64,000 nt of DNA from Amycolatopsis sp. WAC 01376 (GTDB taxonomy: Bacteria > Actinomycetota > Actinomycetes > Mycobacteriales > Pseudonocardiaceae): NCBI RefSeq assembly GCF_003947415.1, contig NZ_QHKL01000001.1, forward strand, positions 1,798,001 to 1,862,000, given 5' to 3'. The notes below the pieces were generated by a model, which did not search any database, was not told the DNA's origin, and saw nothing but the letters and a program-made list of their open reading frames with translations. Shown one piece after another: positions 28,415-36,755 of the stretch. The stretch's first letter is position 1; every line of letters starts with the position of its first letter. The position numbers were made by a program, and so were the translations under genes.

Positions 28415-28801
28415 GTGCCGACCGGCAAGGTCAAGTGGTACGACGCGGAAAAGGGTTTCGGTTTCGTCACCCAGGATGGGGGCGCCGACGTCTACATCCG
28501 CAAAGCCGCGCTGCCACAGGGCGTCGAAGGACTCAAGGCCGGGCAGCGCCTCGAGTTCGGTGTCGCCGACGGCCGCCGCGGGCCGCAAGCGCTCTCCGTC
28601 CGGCTGCTGGACCCGCCGCCCTCGGTCGCCGAGGCGCGCGGCGACCCCGCCGAGGAGCTGCACGGGCTCATCGAGGACATGATCAAGCTGCTCGAGCTCA
28701 AGGTGCAGCCGGACCTGCGGCGCAACCGCTACCCGGACCGCAAGAACACCAAGCAGATCGCCGAGATCATGCGCGCCGTGGCCAGGGACCTCGATCCCTG
28801 A
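28415..28801 (+). CDS. cspB: Cold-shock domain protein (CspB-like, 128 residues)
   Basis: The cold-shock domain (residues 1-65) shows [36 protein letters not shown]1 (KGFGFV) is intact, and RNP2 is DVYIRK rather than DVFVH. An actinobacterial helical C-terminal half follows ([24 protein letters not shown] ... [13 protein letters not shown]). GTG 28415 matches the usual [10 protein letters not shown] start. A GC-rich hairpin sits in the leader near 28347-28380. Binds single-stranded RNA or DNA. Same locus as M. tuberculosis Rv0871 (cspB). Confidence 0.9.
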   Translation: MPTGKVKWYDAEKGFGFVTQDGGADVYIRKAALPQGVEGLKAGQRLEFGVADGRRGPQALSVRLLDPPPSVAEARGDPAEELHGLIEDMIKLLELKVQPDLRRNRYPDRKNTKQIAEIMRAVARDLDP

Positions 28802-28820
28802 TCGGCGCCCGTCTTCAAGC

Positions 28821-28873
28821 GCCATGAACGGTCCGTTACTTGCAAATTTTGCAAGTAACGGACCGTTCATAGC
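28821..28873. repeat. 53-bp palindrome, TTGCAAA(A/T)TTTGCAA-core family (copy 3)
   Basis: Same length and core as copies 1 and 2, with one mismatched pair near the ends. It lies 20 bp after the cold-shock gene stop. Arms GAACGGTCCGTTAC differ from copy 2 with matching changes on both strands. Confidence 0.9.
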
Positions 28874-29052
28874 GTTTACGGCGCGCACGGTGCCTTAGGT
28901 ACCTGCCGGATTCTGACCGCGGTCGGCCGTTGGGTGCCCCGGTCCGTGAAGGCCTCCTTCGCTACCTTGAGGGCCAGGGTCCCGGCAAAGTCGAGATCCT
29001 GCAGTTCAGGCGACTATTCCTGCACTGTCGCGGGGCGCCGGCAGGGCTTCAG

Positions 29053-29235
29053 TGTTCACAAGGGACACCACCGGACGATCAAGTGTCCGATTGATGCCGC
29101 TATGTACGTTTCCGCGCGGGGTCGTGAGTGGCAATGAGGGTTAGAACGACATTTGCCACTCACGACCCCCTTTGCGAAACCGCGCAAGTCGCCCAAATCG
29201 GGCACATCTGTCTCGAAAAGTGTCCCTTGTGGACA
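29053..29235. mobile_element. MITE-like unit (copy 2)
   Basis: TGTTCACAAGGGACAC (29053-29068) and its near-complement in GTGTCCCTTGTGGACA (29220-29235) bracket a GTCGTGAGTGG palindrome (29118-29169) in which the inner arm bases have lost pairing. AGTGTCCG occurs inside the left end, as in copy 1 (4561-4734). The whole gap 28874-29321 has no gene. The outer 17-bp repeat of copy 1 is missing here. Confidence 0.55.
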
Positions 29236-29321
29236 GCCAAGAGCCGGGTGAGGCTCCTTGCGTACCTTCACGCGATCAGCCCAGGAGGAAGCCCGCGCGA
29301 TAGCAAAGGTCCCTTGCTCCC

Positions 29322-29804
29322 TCAGGCGGCCGGCGCCTCGACCTGCAGCGACCAGATCGCCGTCGTGACCGCCTCGGCGTCCTCCGGACGTCCGGTCTGG
29401 CTGATCACCGAAGCCTGCGCGACCTCGACGACGAGGATCTGGTCGTCGGGCCGGGGTGTCGTCACGGTGTAGGCGAACCGGTCCAGCGACGTGATGATGT
29501 CCTGCTTGAGCTCCTGCGGCTCGCCCTTGCCGTTCACATACTGCACCGTGACCTTCCACGGCGTTTCCGCGATCGCGCTCGGCACGGAGATCTGCACCGG
29601 CTTCCCCGGCCGGATGCGGAGCTTGCCCGCGGCGTCGGGTTTGGTCGTGCACTGGGCGCTCTTGATGTCGCAGGAGGCCAGCGGGGTGACGTTCACCGTG
29701 TTGCCGTCGGCGAAGAAGGTCACCTCTTCGGGGGCCGGGGCCGAACAACCGGCCACCACGAAACCACCCGCCGCGAGCAGGGCCAAAATACGAAGTCGCC
29801 GCAT
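29322..29804 (-). CDS. DUF2771 lipoprotein
   Basis: 160 residues from ATG 29804, with TAATCT 7 nt upstream (leaderless). Lipobox VVAGC at about residue 19. The mature part is a beta-rich DUF2771 domain (VTFFADGNTVNVTPLASCDIKSAQC, LRIRPGKPVQISVPSAIAETPWKVTVQY ... ILVVEVAQ) with two cysteines that may pair. It follows the MFS gene by 10 bp, the same order as Rv0876c-Rv0875c in mycobacteria, so the two probably work together at the envelope. Confidence 0.85.
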   Translation of the reverse strand: MRRLRILALLAAGGFVVAGCSAPAPEEVTFFADGNTVNVTPLASCDIKSAQCTTKPDAAGKLRIRPGKPVQISVPSAIAETPWKVTVQYVNGKGEPQELKQDIITSLDRFAYTVTTPRPDDQILVVEVAQASVISQTGRPEDAEAVTTAIWSLQVEAPAA

Positions 29805-29814
29805 ACGGTGAAGA

Positions 29815-31752
29815 TTACGAGCCCGGCCGCCACCGGGAGTCACCGGGCTGCGAGGGGATCGGCGATTCGCTGGTCGGCTCCGGGCGCAGCGGCCGGTCGC
29901 CGCCGAGTCCCGGGATCAGCGAAGTGCCGCGCCGGACCATGAACGTCTGCGTGAACCCGACGGCCAGCAGGATCGAAAGCACCAGGAACCCGATCCAGTA
30001 TGTCGGCGGCAGCAGCAGGCCGACGGCACCGCCGAAGCACCAGGACATCTGCAGCACGGTCTCCGACCGGCCGAACGCCGACGCGCGCGACTCTTCGGGC
30101 AGGTCTTCCTGGATGACGGCGTCGAGGCTGATCTTCGCCAGCGCGCTCGCGGTCGCGCCGACAAGTGCGACGATCGCCGCCGTCGCCAGGCCTGCCGCCA
30201 CGGTGGCGATGACCGCGATGCCGAGACAGGCTCCGACGCAGGCCAGGATCACTTGATCCGGTTTGCCGAAGTGCAGCCGGGAGCCGAGCGCGTTCCCCAG
30301 GAAACCGCCGGCGCCCGCCGCGGCGCCGATGATGCCGAGCAGCAGCAACTGGTCGAACGGGCTCTGCCCGCTGCCCTCGGCCTGCGCCTTCACCGCGAAC
30401 GCGGAGAACATCATCAGGAACCCGGTCAGCACGCGGACGGTGCCGTTGCCCCACAGCGAGACGACGATCTGCCGCCCCATCGGCTGACGCTGCTTCTTGA
30501 CCCGCCGCTCGGGATGCGCGGACAGCGAAGCGGGCACCTCGCCTTCGGTCTTCTCGACCCAGGACGGGATGCGCATCGACTGCACCGCGGCCGCGACACA
30601 GATCACCATGGTGAACCACAGCGCGCCCTGCGAGCCCCAGATCGCGTTGACCCCGCTCGCCAGCGCGCCGAACGCGCCGGCGGCGATCAGGCCGAACACG
30701 GTGAGCCGCGCGTTCGTCTTCGAAAGGGTGATCTCGGGCGGCAGCACCCGTGGGGTCATCGCGGCCTTGAGCACGGTGAACGACTTCGAGAGCACCATCA
30801 TGCCCAGCGCCGCCGGGTACAGGAGCCAGTCGTCGAAGTGCAGCGCCATCACGATCGCCATCAGCGCCTGGCCTGCCGAAGACACGCACATGGCGAGACG
30901 GCGGCCGCGCTGGATCCGGTCCAGCGCCGGGCCGATCACCGGCGCGACCAGCGCGAACGGGGCGATCGTGATGAGCAGGTAGAGCGCGACCTTGCCCTTG
31001 CTCTCCCCGCTGGTGGCGGCGAAGAACAAGGTGTTGGCCAGCGCGATCGCCATCGCCGCGTCGCTGGCGTAGTTCAGCATCACCGCGTACGTCAGCGAAG
31101 TCAGGCCCGATTTGTCGGCGCCGTCCGCCTTCGTGGCGCGCTGGAACGCGCCGACGGCCTGTCCGGTGAGCTGACGGCTGCGCATCGCCGCGACCCGGGT
31201 GACCGTGATCTTCTTCGGCATCTTCGGCAGGGAACCCGCCCGCGGCGGGACCGCGGTCGTCGGGTTCTCCTGCGGCAGCTCTTCGGCGTAGCGCGGCTCG
31301 CCCGCGTAGCCGCCGGTGTCGTAGTGCTCGTACTCGCCGCTGCCCGGCGGGTGGTCGTCGTAGAACCCGCCCGGACGACGCCGGACGGGTTCGGTCTGCC
31401 GCTGCGAGGGATCCGGATACGGCCGCGCGCCGCGGGGAGGTGTCCGCGGCGGTGGCGGCGGTGGCTGGTGGTGTCCCATCGGGATCGCGCTGGTGCGCGC
31501 CTCGTCCGCGGTGGGTCCGGCCGGATGCGGCTGGTACTGGGGCTGGTGCGGCGGCTGGGGGCGGGCCGCGCGCGGCGGGGCGGGCGGCACCGGCTGCTGG
31601 TCGACCCTGGTCGGCGGCGGCGCGGACCAGTTGCGTGCCTGGGCGGAGCCGGGCTCCGGCGTCCACTTCCGCTTGCTCTTGCGGCCACGCTCCTTGCCCG
31701 ACCGGCCGGAGGGCGTGCCGTCGGGTCCAGAGTTCGAGCCGAAGATTCCCAC
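29815..31752 (-). CDS. MFS transporter with long Pro-rich cytoplasmic N-terminus
   Basis: 645 residues from GTG 31752, with CAGGAT 6 nt upstream (leaderless). The first 200 residues are soluble, Pro/Arg/Gln-rich and disordered (PPPPPPRTPPRGARPYPDP). About twelve membrane helices of an MFS fold follow. Residues around AIALANTLFFAATSGESKG and GPALDRIQRGRRLAM (the loop 2-3 R-G-R-R signature) are typical. Orthologue position of Rv0876c. The long tail is unusual for an MFS protein and might bind partners. Substrate unknown. Confidence 0.85.
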   Translation of the reverse strand: MGIFGSNSGPDGTPSGRSGKERGRKSKRKWTPEPGSAQARNWSAPPPTRVDQQPVPPAPPRAARPQPPHQPQYQPHPAGPTADEARTSAIPMGHHQPPPPPPRTPPRGARPYPDPSQRQTEPVRRRPGGFYDDHPPGSGEYEHYDTGGYAGEPRYAEELPQENPTTAVPPRAGSLPKMPKKITVTRVAAMRSRQLTGQAVGAFQRATKADGADKSGLTSLTYAVMLNYASDAAMAIALANTLFFAATSGESKGKVALYLLITIAPFALVAPVIGPALDRIQRGRRLAMCVSSAGQALMAIVMALHFDDWLLYPAALGMMVLSKSFTVLKAAMTPRVLPPEITLSKTNARLTVFGLIAAGAFGALASGVNAIWGSQGALWFTMVICVAAAVQSMRIPSWVEKTEGEVPASLSAHPERRVKKQRQPMGRQIVVSLWGNGTVRVLTGFLMMFSAFAVKAQAEGSGQSPFDQLLLLGIIGAAAGAGGFLGNALGSRLHFGKPDQVILACVGACLGIAVIATVAAGLATAAIVALVGATASALAKISLDAVIQEDLPEESRASAFGRSETVLQMSWCFGGAVGLLLPPTYWIGFLVLSILLAVGFTQTFMVRRGTSLIPGLGGDRPLRPEPTSESPIPSQPGDSRWRPGS

Positions 31753-31803
31753 CCTGCAATCCTGCCTTACGCGGGACCCGCTTCGCGCGTTCACCACTGC
31801 TTT

Positions 31804-32568
31804 CTAGGCGGCAGGGACGAATTTCACGCGGAACATCCGTGGCCAGAGCTTGCCGGTGAGCACGAACTCGTCGGTCCCGGGCACCGCCGCGATGCCGTTG
31901 AGGACGTCGGCGGAACCCCGCTCGGCCTGTTCGAGCAGCCCCGACGCGTCGATCTCGCCGGTGACCCGCCCGGTCGCGGCGTCGATCCGCAGGATCCGGT
32001 CCGTCTGCCAGACGTTCGCGTACACGGAGTCCCCGACGCATTCCAGTTCGTTCAGCTGGTCACGCCCGACGTCTACGCCGCCCGTCGGAGCGAAGGACAC
32101 GGGGTCGCGGAAGGTCAGCTTCGACGAGCCGTCGCTCATCACCAGCTGTCCTGTGCTCTCGCGATGACACAGGCCCCAGCCCTCACCGGTGTAGTTCACC
32201 CGCCTGAGCTCGGCCAGCGTCTTGGCGTCGCGTTCGATCGCGACGCCGTCCTGCCAGGTGATCTGCCAGACCGTCGGCCCGAGCACGGTGATGCCCTCGC
32301 CGAACAGGCCGGGCAGGTCCTGCCGGACCGTCGGCGCCGCGCCGGCGGGCCCGGCCCGCATCGACGACTTCCCGACCAGGCCGGTCCCCTCGTACAGCGT
32401 CTCACCGGAGAACTCGAGGCCCTGAGTGAAGGCGGCCGGGTCGTGAGGCAGCTTCGACAGCACCTGCACCTTGAACTTCTCCGGTGGGGCAGCCTCGCTC
32501 ACCGGCGCGGCGGCGCAGCCACCGAGGACGGCGGCCAGCAGGAGCGACATGGTCATCAGCGTGCGCAC
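31804..32568 (-). CDS. Glutaminyl-peptide cyclotransferase (lipoprotein)
   Basis: 254 residues from GTG 32568, CAGGCT 6 nt upstream. Lipobox VLGGC near residue 17. The rest is a plant/bacterial-type glutaminyl cyclotransferase five-bladed propeller: LPHDPAAFTQGLEFSGETLYEGTGLVGKS, LFGEGITVLG, QITWQDGVAIERDAKTL, GEGWGLCH and DVLNGIAAVPGTDEFVLTGKLWPRMF. It would convert N-terminal Gln to pyroglutamate on exported peptides. Divergent from DUF3027. Confidence 0.88.
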   Translation of the reverse strand: MRTLMTMSLLLAAVLGGCAAAPVSEAAPPEKFKVQVLSKLPHDPAAFTQGLEFSGETLYEGTGLVGKSSMRAGPAGAAPTVRQDLPGLFGEGITVLGPTVWQITWQDGVAIERDAKTLAELRRVNYTGEGWGLCHRESTGQLVMSDGSSKLTFRDPVSFAPTGGVDVGRDQLNELECVGDSVYANVWQTDRILRIDAATGRVTGEIDASGLLEQAERGSADVLNGIAAVPGTDEFVLTGKLWPRMFRVKFVPAA

Positions 32569-32617
32569 GCGGACAGCCTGACACGGACCGCGATATCGCG
32601 TGCGGCAGAATGGGGGC

Positions 32618-33580
32618 ATGACCCTGCTGTTGACCCTGGACGACGGCTCCATCCAGCGCAAACTCGCCGAGGCGGTCGATCTCGCCCGCACCGCGGTGCT
32701 GGCGGACGCCGGTGCCGAACAGGTCGGCGCGCACGTCGGCGTCGACCGGGAGGACGCGGTTTCCGCGAGCCACCTGTTCGAGGCGACCGTGTCGGGTTAT
32801 CGAGGTTGGCGCTGGTCGGTCACGGTCGCCCTCGCCGGCGAGGAAGAGCCGATCACGGTCAGCGAGGTCGTGCTGATCCCCGGTCCGGAAGCGCGTGTCG
32901 CCCCGGCGTGGGTGCCGTGGGATCGCCGCGTCCAGGCCGGCGATCTCGGTGTCGGCGACATCTTCCCGGTGGAGAAGGACGACCCGCGGCTCGCCCCGGC
33001 GTACCTGCAGTCCGACGACCCCGCGGTCGAAGAGGTCGCCAAGGAGGCCGGCCTCGGCCGGGTCCACGTGCTGTCGCGGCACGGCAGGCTCGACGCCGCC
33101 GCGCGCTGGCACAGCGGTGAGTTCGGCCCGCGGTCGGACATGGCGCGCAGCGCGCCGGACGTCTGCGGGAGCTGCGGCTTCTTCGTGCCGCTCGCCGGGT
33201 CGCTCAGCGCGGCCTTCGGCGCGTGCACCAACGACATCTCCCCGGCGGACGGTCACGTCGTCGACGTCGAGTACGGCTGCGGCGCGCACTCCGAGATCGA
33301 GGTCGAGGTGACCTCGTCGGTGCCGGTCGCGGAACTGGTCTACGACGACTCGCTGATCGACTTCGAGCCCATGCCGGAAGCGCCCGCCGCGCCTGAAGCT
33401 GCGGAGCCCGAAGCCGCTGAGGCCGAGCCCGCCGAGGCCACGGTCGTCGACGAGTCCGAGGCCCCGGTGGTCGAGGCACCCGAGACCGCCGAAGTCCAGC
33501 CGGAGGTCGAGCCCGAGGCCGTCGCTGTGGACAGCGCCGACGAAGCGCAGGTCGAAGCCGAAAGCGCCAGTGAGCACTGA
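32618..33580 (+). CDS. DUF3027 protein
   Basis: 320 residues. CAGAAT 6 nt upstream of ATG 32618 (leaderless). The DUF3027 core (residues 1-240) carries a probable zinc site: VCGSCGFFVP, FGACTNDIS and YGCGAHSE. The last 80 residues are an acidic, Glu/Ala/Pro-rich tail. The gene overlaps the next one by 11 bp and the pairing with the Hsp90-like ATPase appears conserved in actinobacteria, so the two proteins may act together. Function unknown. Confidence 0.85.
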   Translation: MTLLLTLDDGSIQRKLAEAVDLARTAVLADAGAEQVGAHVGVDREDAVSASHLFEATVSGYRGWRWSVTVALAGEEEPITVSEVVLIPGPEARVAPAWVPWDRRVQAGDLGVGDIFPVEKDDPRLAPAYLQSDDPAVEEVAKEAGLGRVHVLSRHGRLDAAARWHSGEFGPRSDMARSAPDVCGSCGFFVPLAGSLSAAFGACTNDISPADGHVVDVEYGCGAHSEIEVEVTSSVPVAELVYDDSLIDFEPMPEAPAAPEAAEPEAAEAEPAEATVVDESEAPVVEAPETAEVQPEVEPEAVAVDSADEAQVEAESASEH

Positions 33581-36377
33581 CCCGTTCGGCACCGAGCGGC
33601 TGCGCGCCGCCGTCCTGCGAGCGTGGGCCGACTCGCCGACGCGCTTCACCGAGGACACGAACACCGAGAACGACCTGCGGGTCGGCGGCTACCGTGACCG
33701 GTTGTTCGTCGAGCTGGCGCAGAACGCCGCCGACGCCGCCTTGGCCGCCGGCGAACCCGGCACGCTCCGGGTGTCCATTGTGGATGGTGAGCTGAGGTTC
33801 GCCAACACAGGTGCGCCGCTGGACGCGCGCGGCGTCGAATCCCTTGCCTCCCTTCGTGCTTCGGGCAAGGGGGAGGAGACCGTCGGCCGGTTCGGCGTCG
33901 GGTTCGCCGCCGTGCTCACCGTTTCCGCCGAGCCGCGGATCGTTTCGGCGACCGGCGGGGTCGCGTTCTCCGCGGCACGCACGCGGGCCGAAGCCGGCCG
34001 CACCGGTGACGTTCCCGTGCTCCGGCTTCCGTGGCCGGTCGCGGACGACGAACCTCCGGTGCCCGAAGGTTTCACCACCGAGGTCCGGCTTCCGCTGCGT
34101 GAGGGCGTCGACAGCCGAGCACTGCTGGCGGAGCTGAAGAACGACATCGGCGACCTCCTGCTCACCCTGTCCTGGCTGGAGAGCATCGAGGTCGAGGGCG
34201 GTGTCTGGCGCCGGTCCGATCTCGGTGACGGCGTCGTCGAGCTCACGTCACCGGACGGCTCCGAGCACTGGCAGGTCCACCGCGGCGACGTCGTCTGGGC
34301 CGTCCCGCTGGACGACGCCGGTTCGCCGCGGCCGCTCGGCGAAGACGTCCTGCACGCGCCGACCCCCACCGACGACGAGCTTTCCCTGCCCGCGAGGCTG
34401 ATCGCGACGCTGCCGATCGAGCCGTCACGCCGTCGCGCGCTGCCGGGCCCGGAGCTGACCGCGGCGCTGAAGAACGCCGCACGGGAGTACGTCGCTCTCG
34501 TTTGTTCCTTGCCCGCCAAGGAACGTCTGCTGCTCGTGCCGGGTGGCGGCTTCCCGCGTTCCACTGTGGACGGAACGCTGCGGGAGTCCATCCTCGAAAA
34601 TCTCGCCGACTCGCCCTGGCTTCCCGCGCAAGTAGGTGACGACTTGCCGGGACGCCGGGCGCGTGTCCTGTCGGTGGACGTACCGGGGCTGGCGCCGTTG
34701 CTGGCCGATCTCGTGCCCGGACTGATTTCCCTGTCCGGTGTGGACCTTCGCGCCGTCGGTGCGCAGTCGCTTTCCCCGGCCGAAGCCATCGAGCAGCTGA
34801 CCGGGATCCAGCGCGAGCCGTCGTGGTGGCGCTCGCTCTACGACGTGCTGCTCCCGGCGCTCGAAGCGCACGACCTCACCAAGGACGACCTCGGCGCCTT
34901 GCCGGTGCCGATGTCGGACGGCCGCACTCTGCCCGGCGTGCGCGACGCGTTGCTCGTCGGCGGCTCGGCGGAACTGCTCGAACTGCTGTCCGATGTGGAC
35001 ATTCTCGGGCTGCGGCTCGTGCATCCGGCGGCCGCACATCCGTTGCTGGAACGCTTGGGCGCCAAGCACGCCGAGGCGAGTGACCTGTTGGAGGCCGACG
35101 CGCTGAGCGCAGCCGTCGAGCGCAGCGCCGAAGACGTCCGGTCCGGTTTGGACGGTATGGCGCTCGCAGGTGCGGTGCTCCGCCTGATCGCCGAAGTCGG
35201 CGACGAGGCCCCCGAATGGGCCGGCGCGCTGGCGTTGCCGAGCGAGGACGGCTGGCGGCGCGCGGACGAACTCGTCCTGCCCACGTCGCCGCTGGGCGAC
35301 ATCTTCGATCCCGAGGTGTTCGAGGAAGACGGCGCCTTGTCCGTACTGGACGAGGAATTCGCCGAGGACTGGCCGACGGCCACGCTCGTCGCGGTCGGGG
35401 TACTCGATTCCTTCGCGATCATCACCGACGACGAACCGCTGGAACCCGAGCACGGCCTGCCCGACGAGCACGAATGGTGGGATTCGCGGGAGCGGCCGCC
35501 GTCACGGGTGCTCGCCGTACGCGATCTCGACCTCGTCGGCGACGACGCCTGGCCGGAGGCGCTGCGGTTGCTCGCGTCCCGTCCGGAAACCTGGCGTGCC
35601 CTCGCCGAACCCGGCGGGCACACCGGCTGGTGGCTCGCGCGGTACGCGCTGCTCGACGGGCACGCGCCGCTCGATTGGCGGATGCCGGAGGCAGCCGCGC
35701 TGGCCGGGCTCTACGACGTCGTCCCGGATTCGGGGCTGAGCAAGGAAATCCTGCTCGCCGCCGGGGTGCGGACAGAGCTGGGAACGGATGCCGAAGACGT
35801 CGAGGATCTCTTGGAGCGGCTGGGCGATCCCGAGCGCAAGGTGAGCCCCGGTCTCGCTTCCCGGGCGCACGCGGCACTCGCCGAGTACACAGTGGACGTC
35901 GCGCCGCCGGATCGTGTCCGGGCGGCGGACGGTTCGGCCGTCGACGCTCGCGACGCCGTCGTGCTCGACGTGCCGTGGTTCGCCGCCGTGCTGGCGCCGG
36001 ACCGGATGGTCGTCTCGGCGAGCGGCGCCGCCGCGCTGGCGGAACTGCTGGATCTGCCGGTGGCGAGCGGTCTCGGCGCCAAGGTCACCGAGGGTGGCGA
36101 GTACGTGCCGTGGACGGAGCTTTCCGCGCTCCGGCTGGCCGCCGATCAGCTGGGCGTCGAACTGCCCGACGGCGGCGTGCTGCTGCACGAGTCGCTGACG
36201 GTGACCTTCGAGGACGCGGAGCACGAAGTCGCCTGGTGGTCCGACGGCACCCTGCACGCCGCCGACACCCCCGAAGGCCTCGGCCGCGCCTTCGCCTGGG
36301 CCACCGACCGGTGGGCCGACCGCCACGTGCTCACCGCCCTGCTCGACGACCCCTCGCCTTCGGCCCTGCTCAACTGA
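33570..36377 (+). CDS. Large Hsp90/sacsin-type ATPase protein
   Basis: 935 residues. The N-terminal 220 residues form a GHKL ATPase: N-box ELAQNAADAAL, G1-like ELRFANTGAPLD (NTG replaces DxG) and GRFGVGFAAVL. The remaining 700 residues are Leu/Ala/Asp-rich without recognised domains, and there is no Hsp90 middle or C-terminal dimer domain. It resembles the sacsin N-terminal repeat, suggesting a chaperone-like role. Translationally coupled to DUF3027. Cytosolic. A directional palindrome starts at the base after its stop codon. Confidence 0.82.
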   Translation: MSTDPFGTERLRAAVLRAWADSPTRFTEDTNTENDLRVGGYRDRLFVELAQNAADAALAAGEPGTLRVSIVDGELRFANTGAPLDARGVESLASLRASGKGEETVGRFGVGFAAVLTVSAEPRIVSATGGVAFSAARTRAEAGRTGDVPVLRLPWPVADDEPPVPEGFTTEVRLPLREGVDSRALLAELKNDIGDLLLTLSWLESIEVEGGVWRRSDLGDGVVELTSPDGSEHWQVHRGDVVWAVPLDDAGSPRPLGEDVLHAPTPTDDELSLPARLIATLPIEPSRRRALPGPELTAALKNAAREYVALVCSLPAKERLLLVPGGGFPRSTVDGTLRESILENLADSPWLPAQVGDDLPGRRARVLSVDVPGLAPLLADLVPGLISLSGVDLRAVGAQSLSPAEAIEQLTGIQREPSWWRSLYDVLLPALEAHDLTKDDLGALPVPMSDGRTLPGVRDALLVGGSAELLELLSDVDILGLRLVHPAAAHPLLERLGAKHAEASDLLEADALSAAVERSAEDVRSGLDGMALAGAVLRLIAEVGDEAPEWAGALALPSEDGWRRADELVLPTSPLGDIFDPEVFEEDGALSVLDEEFAEDWPTATLVAVGVLDSFAIITDDEPLEPEHGLPDEHEWWDSRERPPSRVLAVRDLDLVGDDAWPEALRLLASRPETWRALAEPGGHTGWWLARYALLDGHAPLDWRMPEAAALAGLYDVVPDSGLSKEILLAAGVRTELGTDAEDVEDLLERLGDPERKVSPGLASRAHAALAEYTVDVAPPDRVRAADGSAVDARDAVVLDVPWFAAVLAPDRMVVSASGAAALAELLDLPVASGLGAKVTEGGEYVPWTELSALRLAADQLGVELPDGGVLLHESLTVTFEDAEHEVAWWSDGTLHAADTPEGLGRAFAWATDRWADRHVLTALLDDPSPSALLN

Positions 36378-36441
36378 CGCATTTCGTCCTCTGAACGCGG
36401 TCCTTGCGTGTGCAACTACCGCATTCAGAGGACTGAATGCG
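36378..36441. repeat. CCTCT-GAATGCGGTA family inverted repeat (copy 2)
   Basis: 64 bp beginning immediately after the Hsp90-like stop. Same arms and same TTTCG/CTGAA mismatch as copies at 17845 and 61840, orientation as the latter. Lies between convergent genes. Confidence 0.9.
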
Positions 36442-36447
36442 GGAAAG

Positions 36448-36714
36448 TCAGAAGCGTTGGGCGCCCTTCGAGCCCCGGCGGGCGGCGGCGCGCTGCCAGG
36501 CGATGATCGCGAGCCCGACGAAGCCGAGCACGAGGCCGGAGAACGCCGTCTGCACCCAGATGCCGTCGGTCACAAAGAACAGGACCACGGTCGCGACCGC
36601 CCAGAGCGAGGTACCTACGATCACGACCGGCGTCAGGTCGGTCAGCCGCTTCGGCAGCTCCGGCGTTGGCCGCAATGAACCGTTTACTTCCCCGGAATTG
36701 ATCGATTCGCCCAC
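36448..36714 (-). CDS. DUF2530 membrane protein
   Basis: 88 residues from GTG 36714, with TACCCT 7 nt upstream (leaderless). Two membrane helices (VVIVGTSLWAVATVVLFFVT and AFSGLVLGFVGLAIIAW) and a basic C-terminus (RAAARRGSKGAQRF). Matches the DUF2530 pattern. Divergent from the purine permease, with only 41 bp between starts. Function unknown. Confidence 0.8.
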   Translation of the reverse strand: MGESINSGEVNGSLRPTPELPKRLTDLTPVVIVGTSLWAVATVVLFFVTDGIWVQTAFSGLVLGFVGLAIIAWQRAAARRGSKGAQRF

Positions 36715-36755
36715 GTGGGGAAGGGTACCCGGCAACGGGCGAAGGGTGGTACGCG

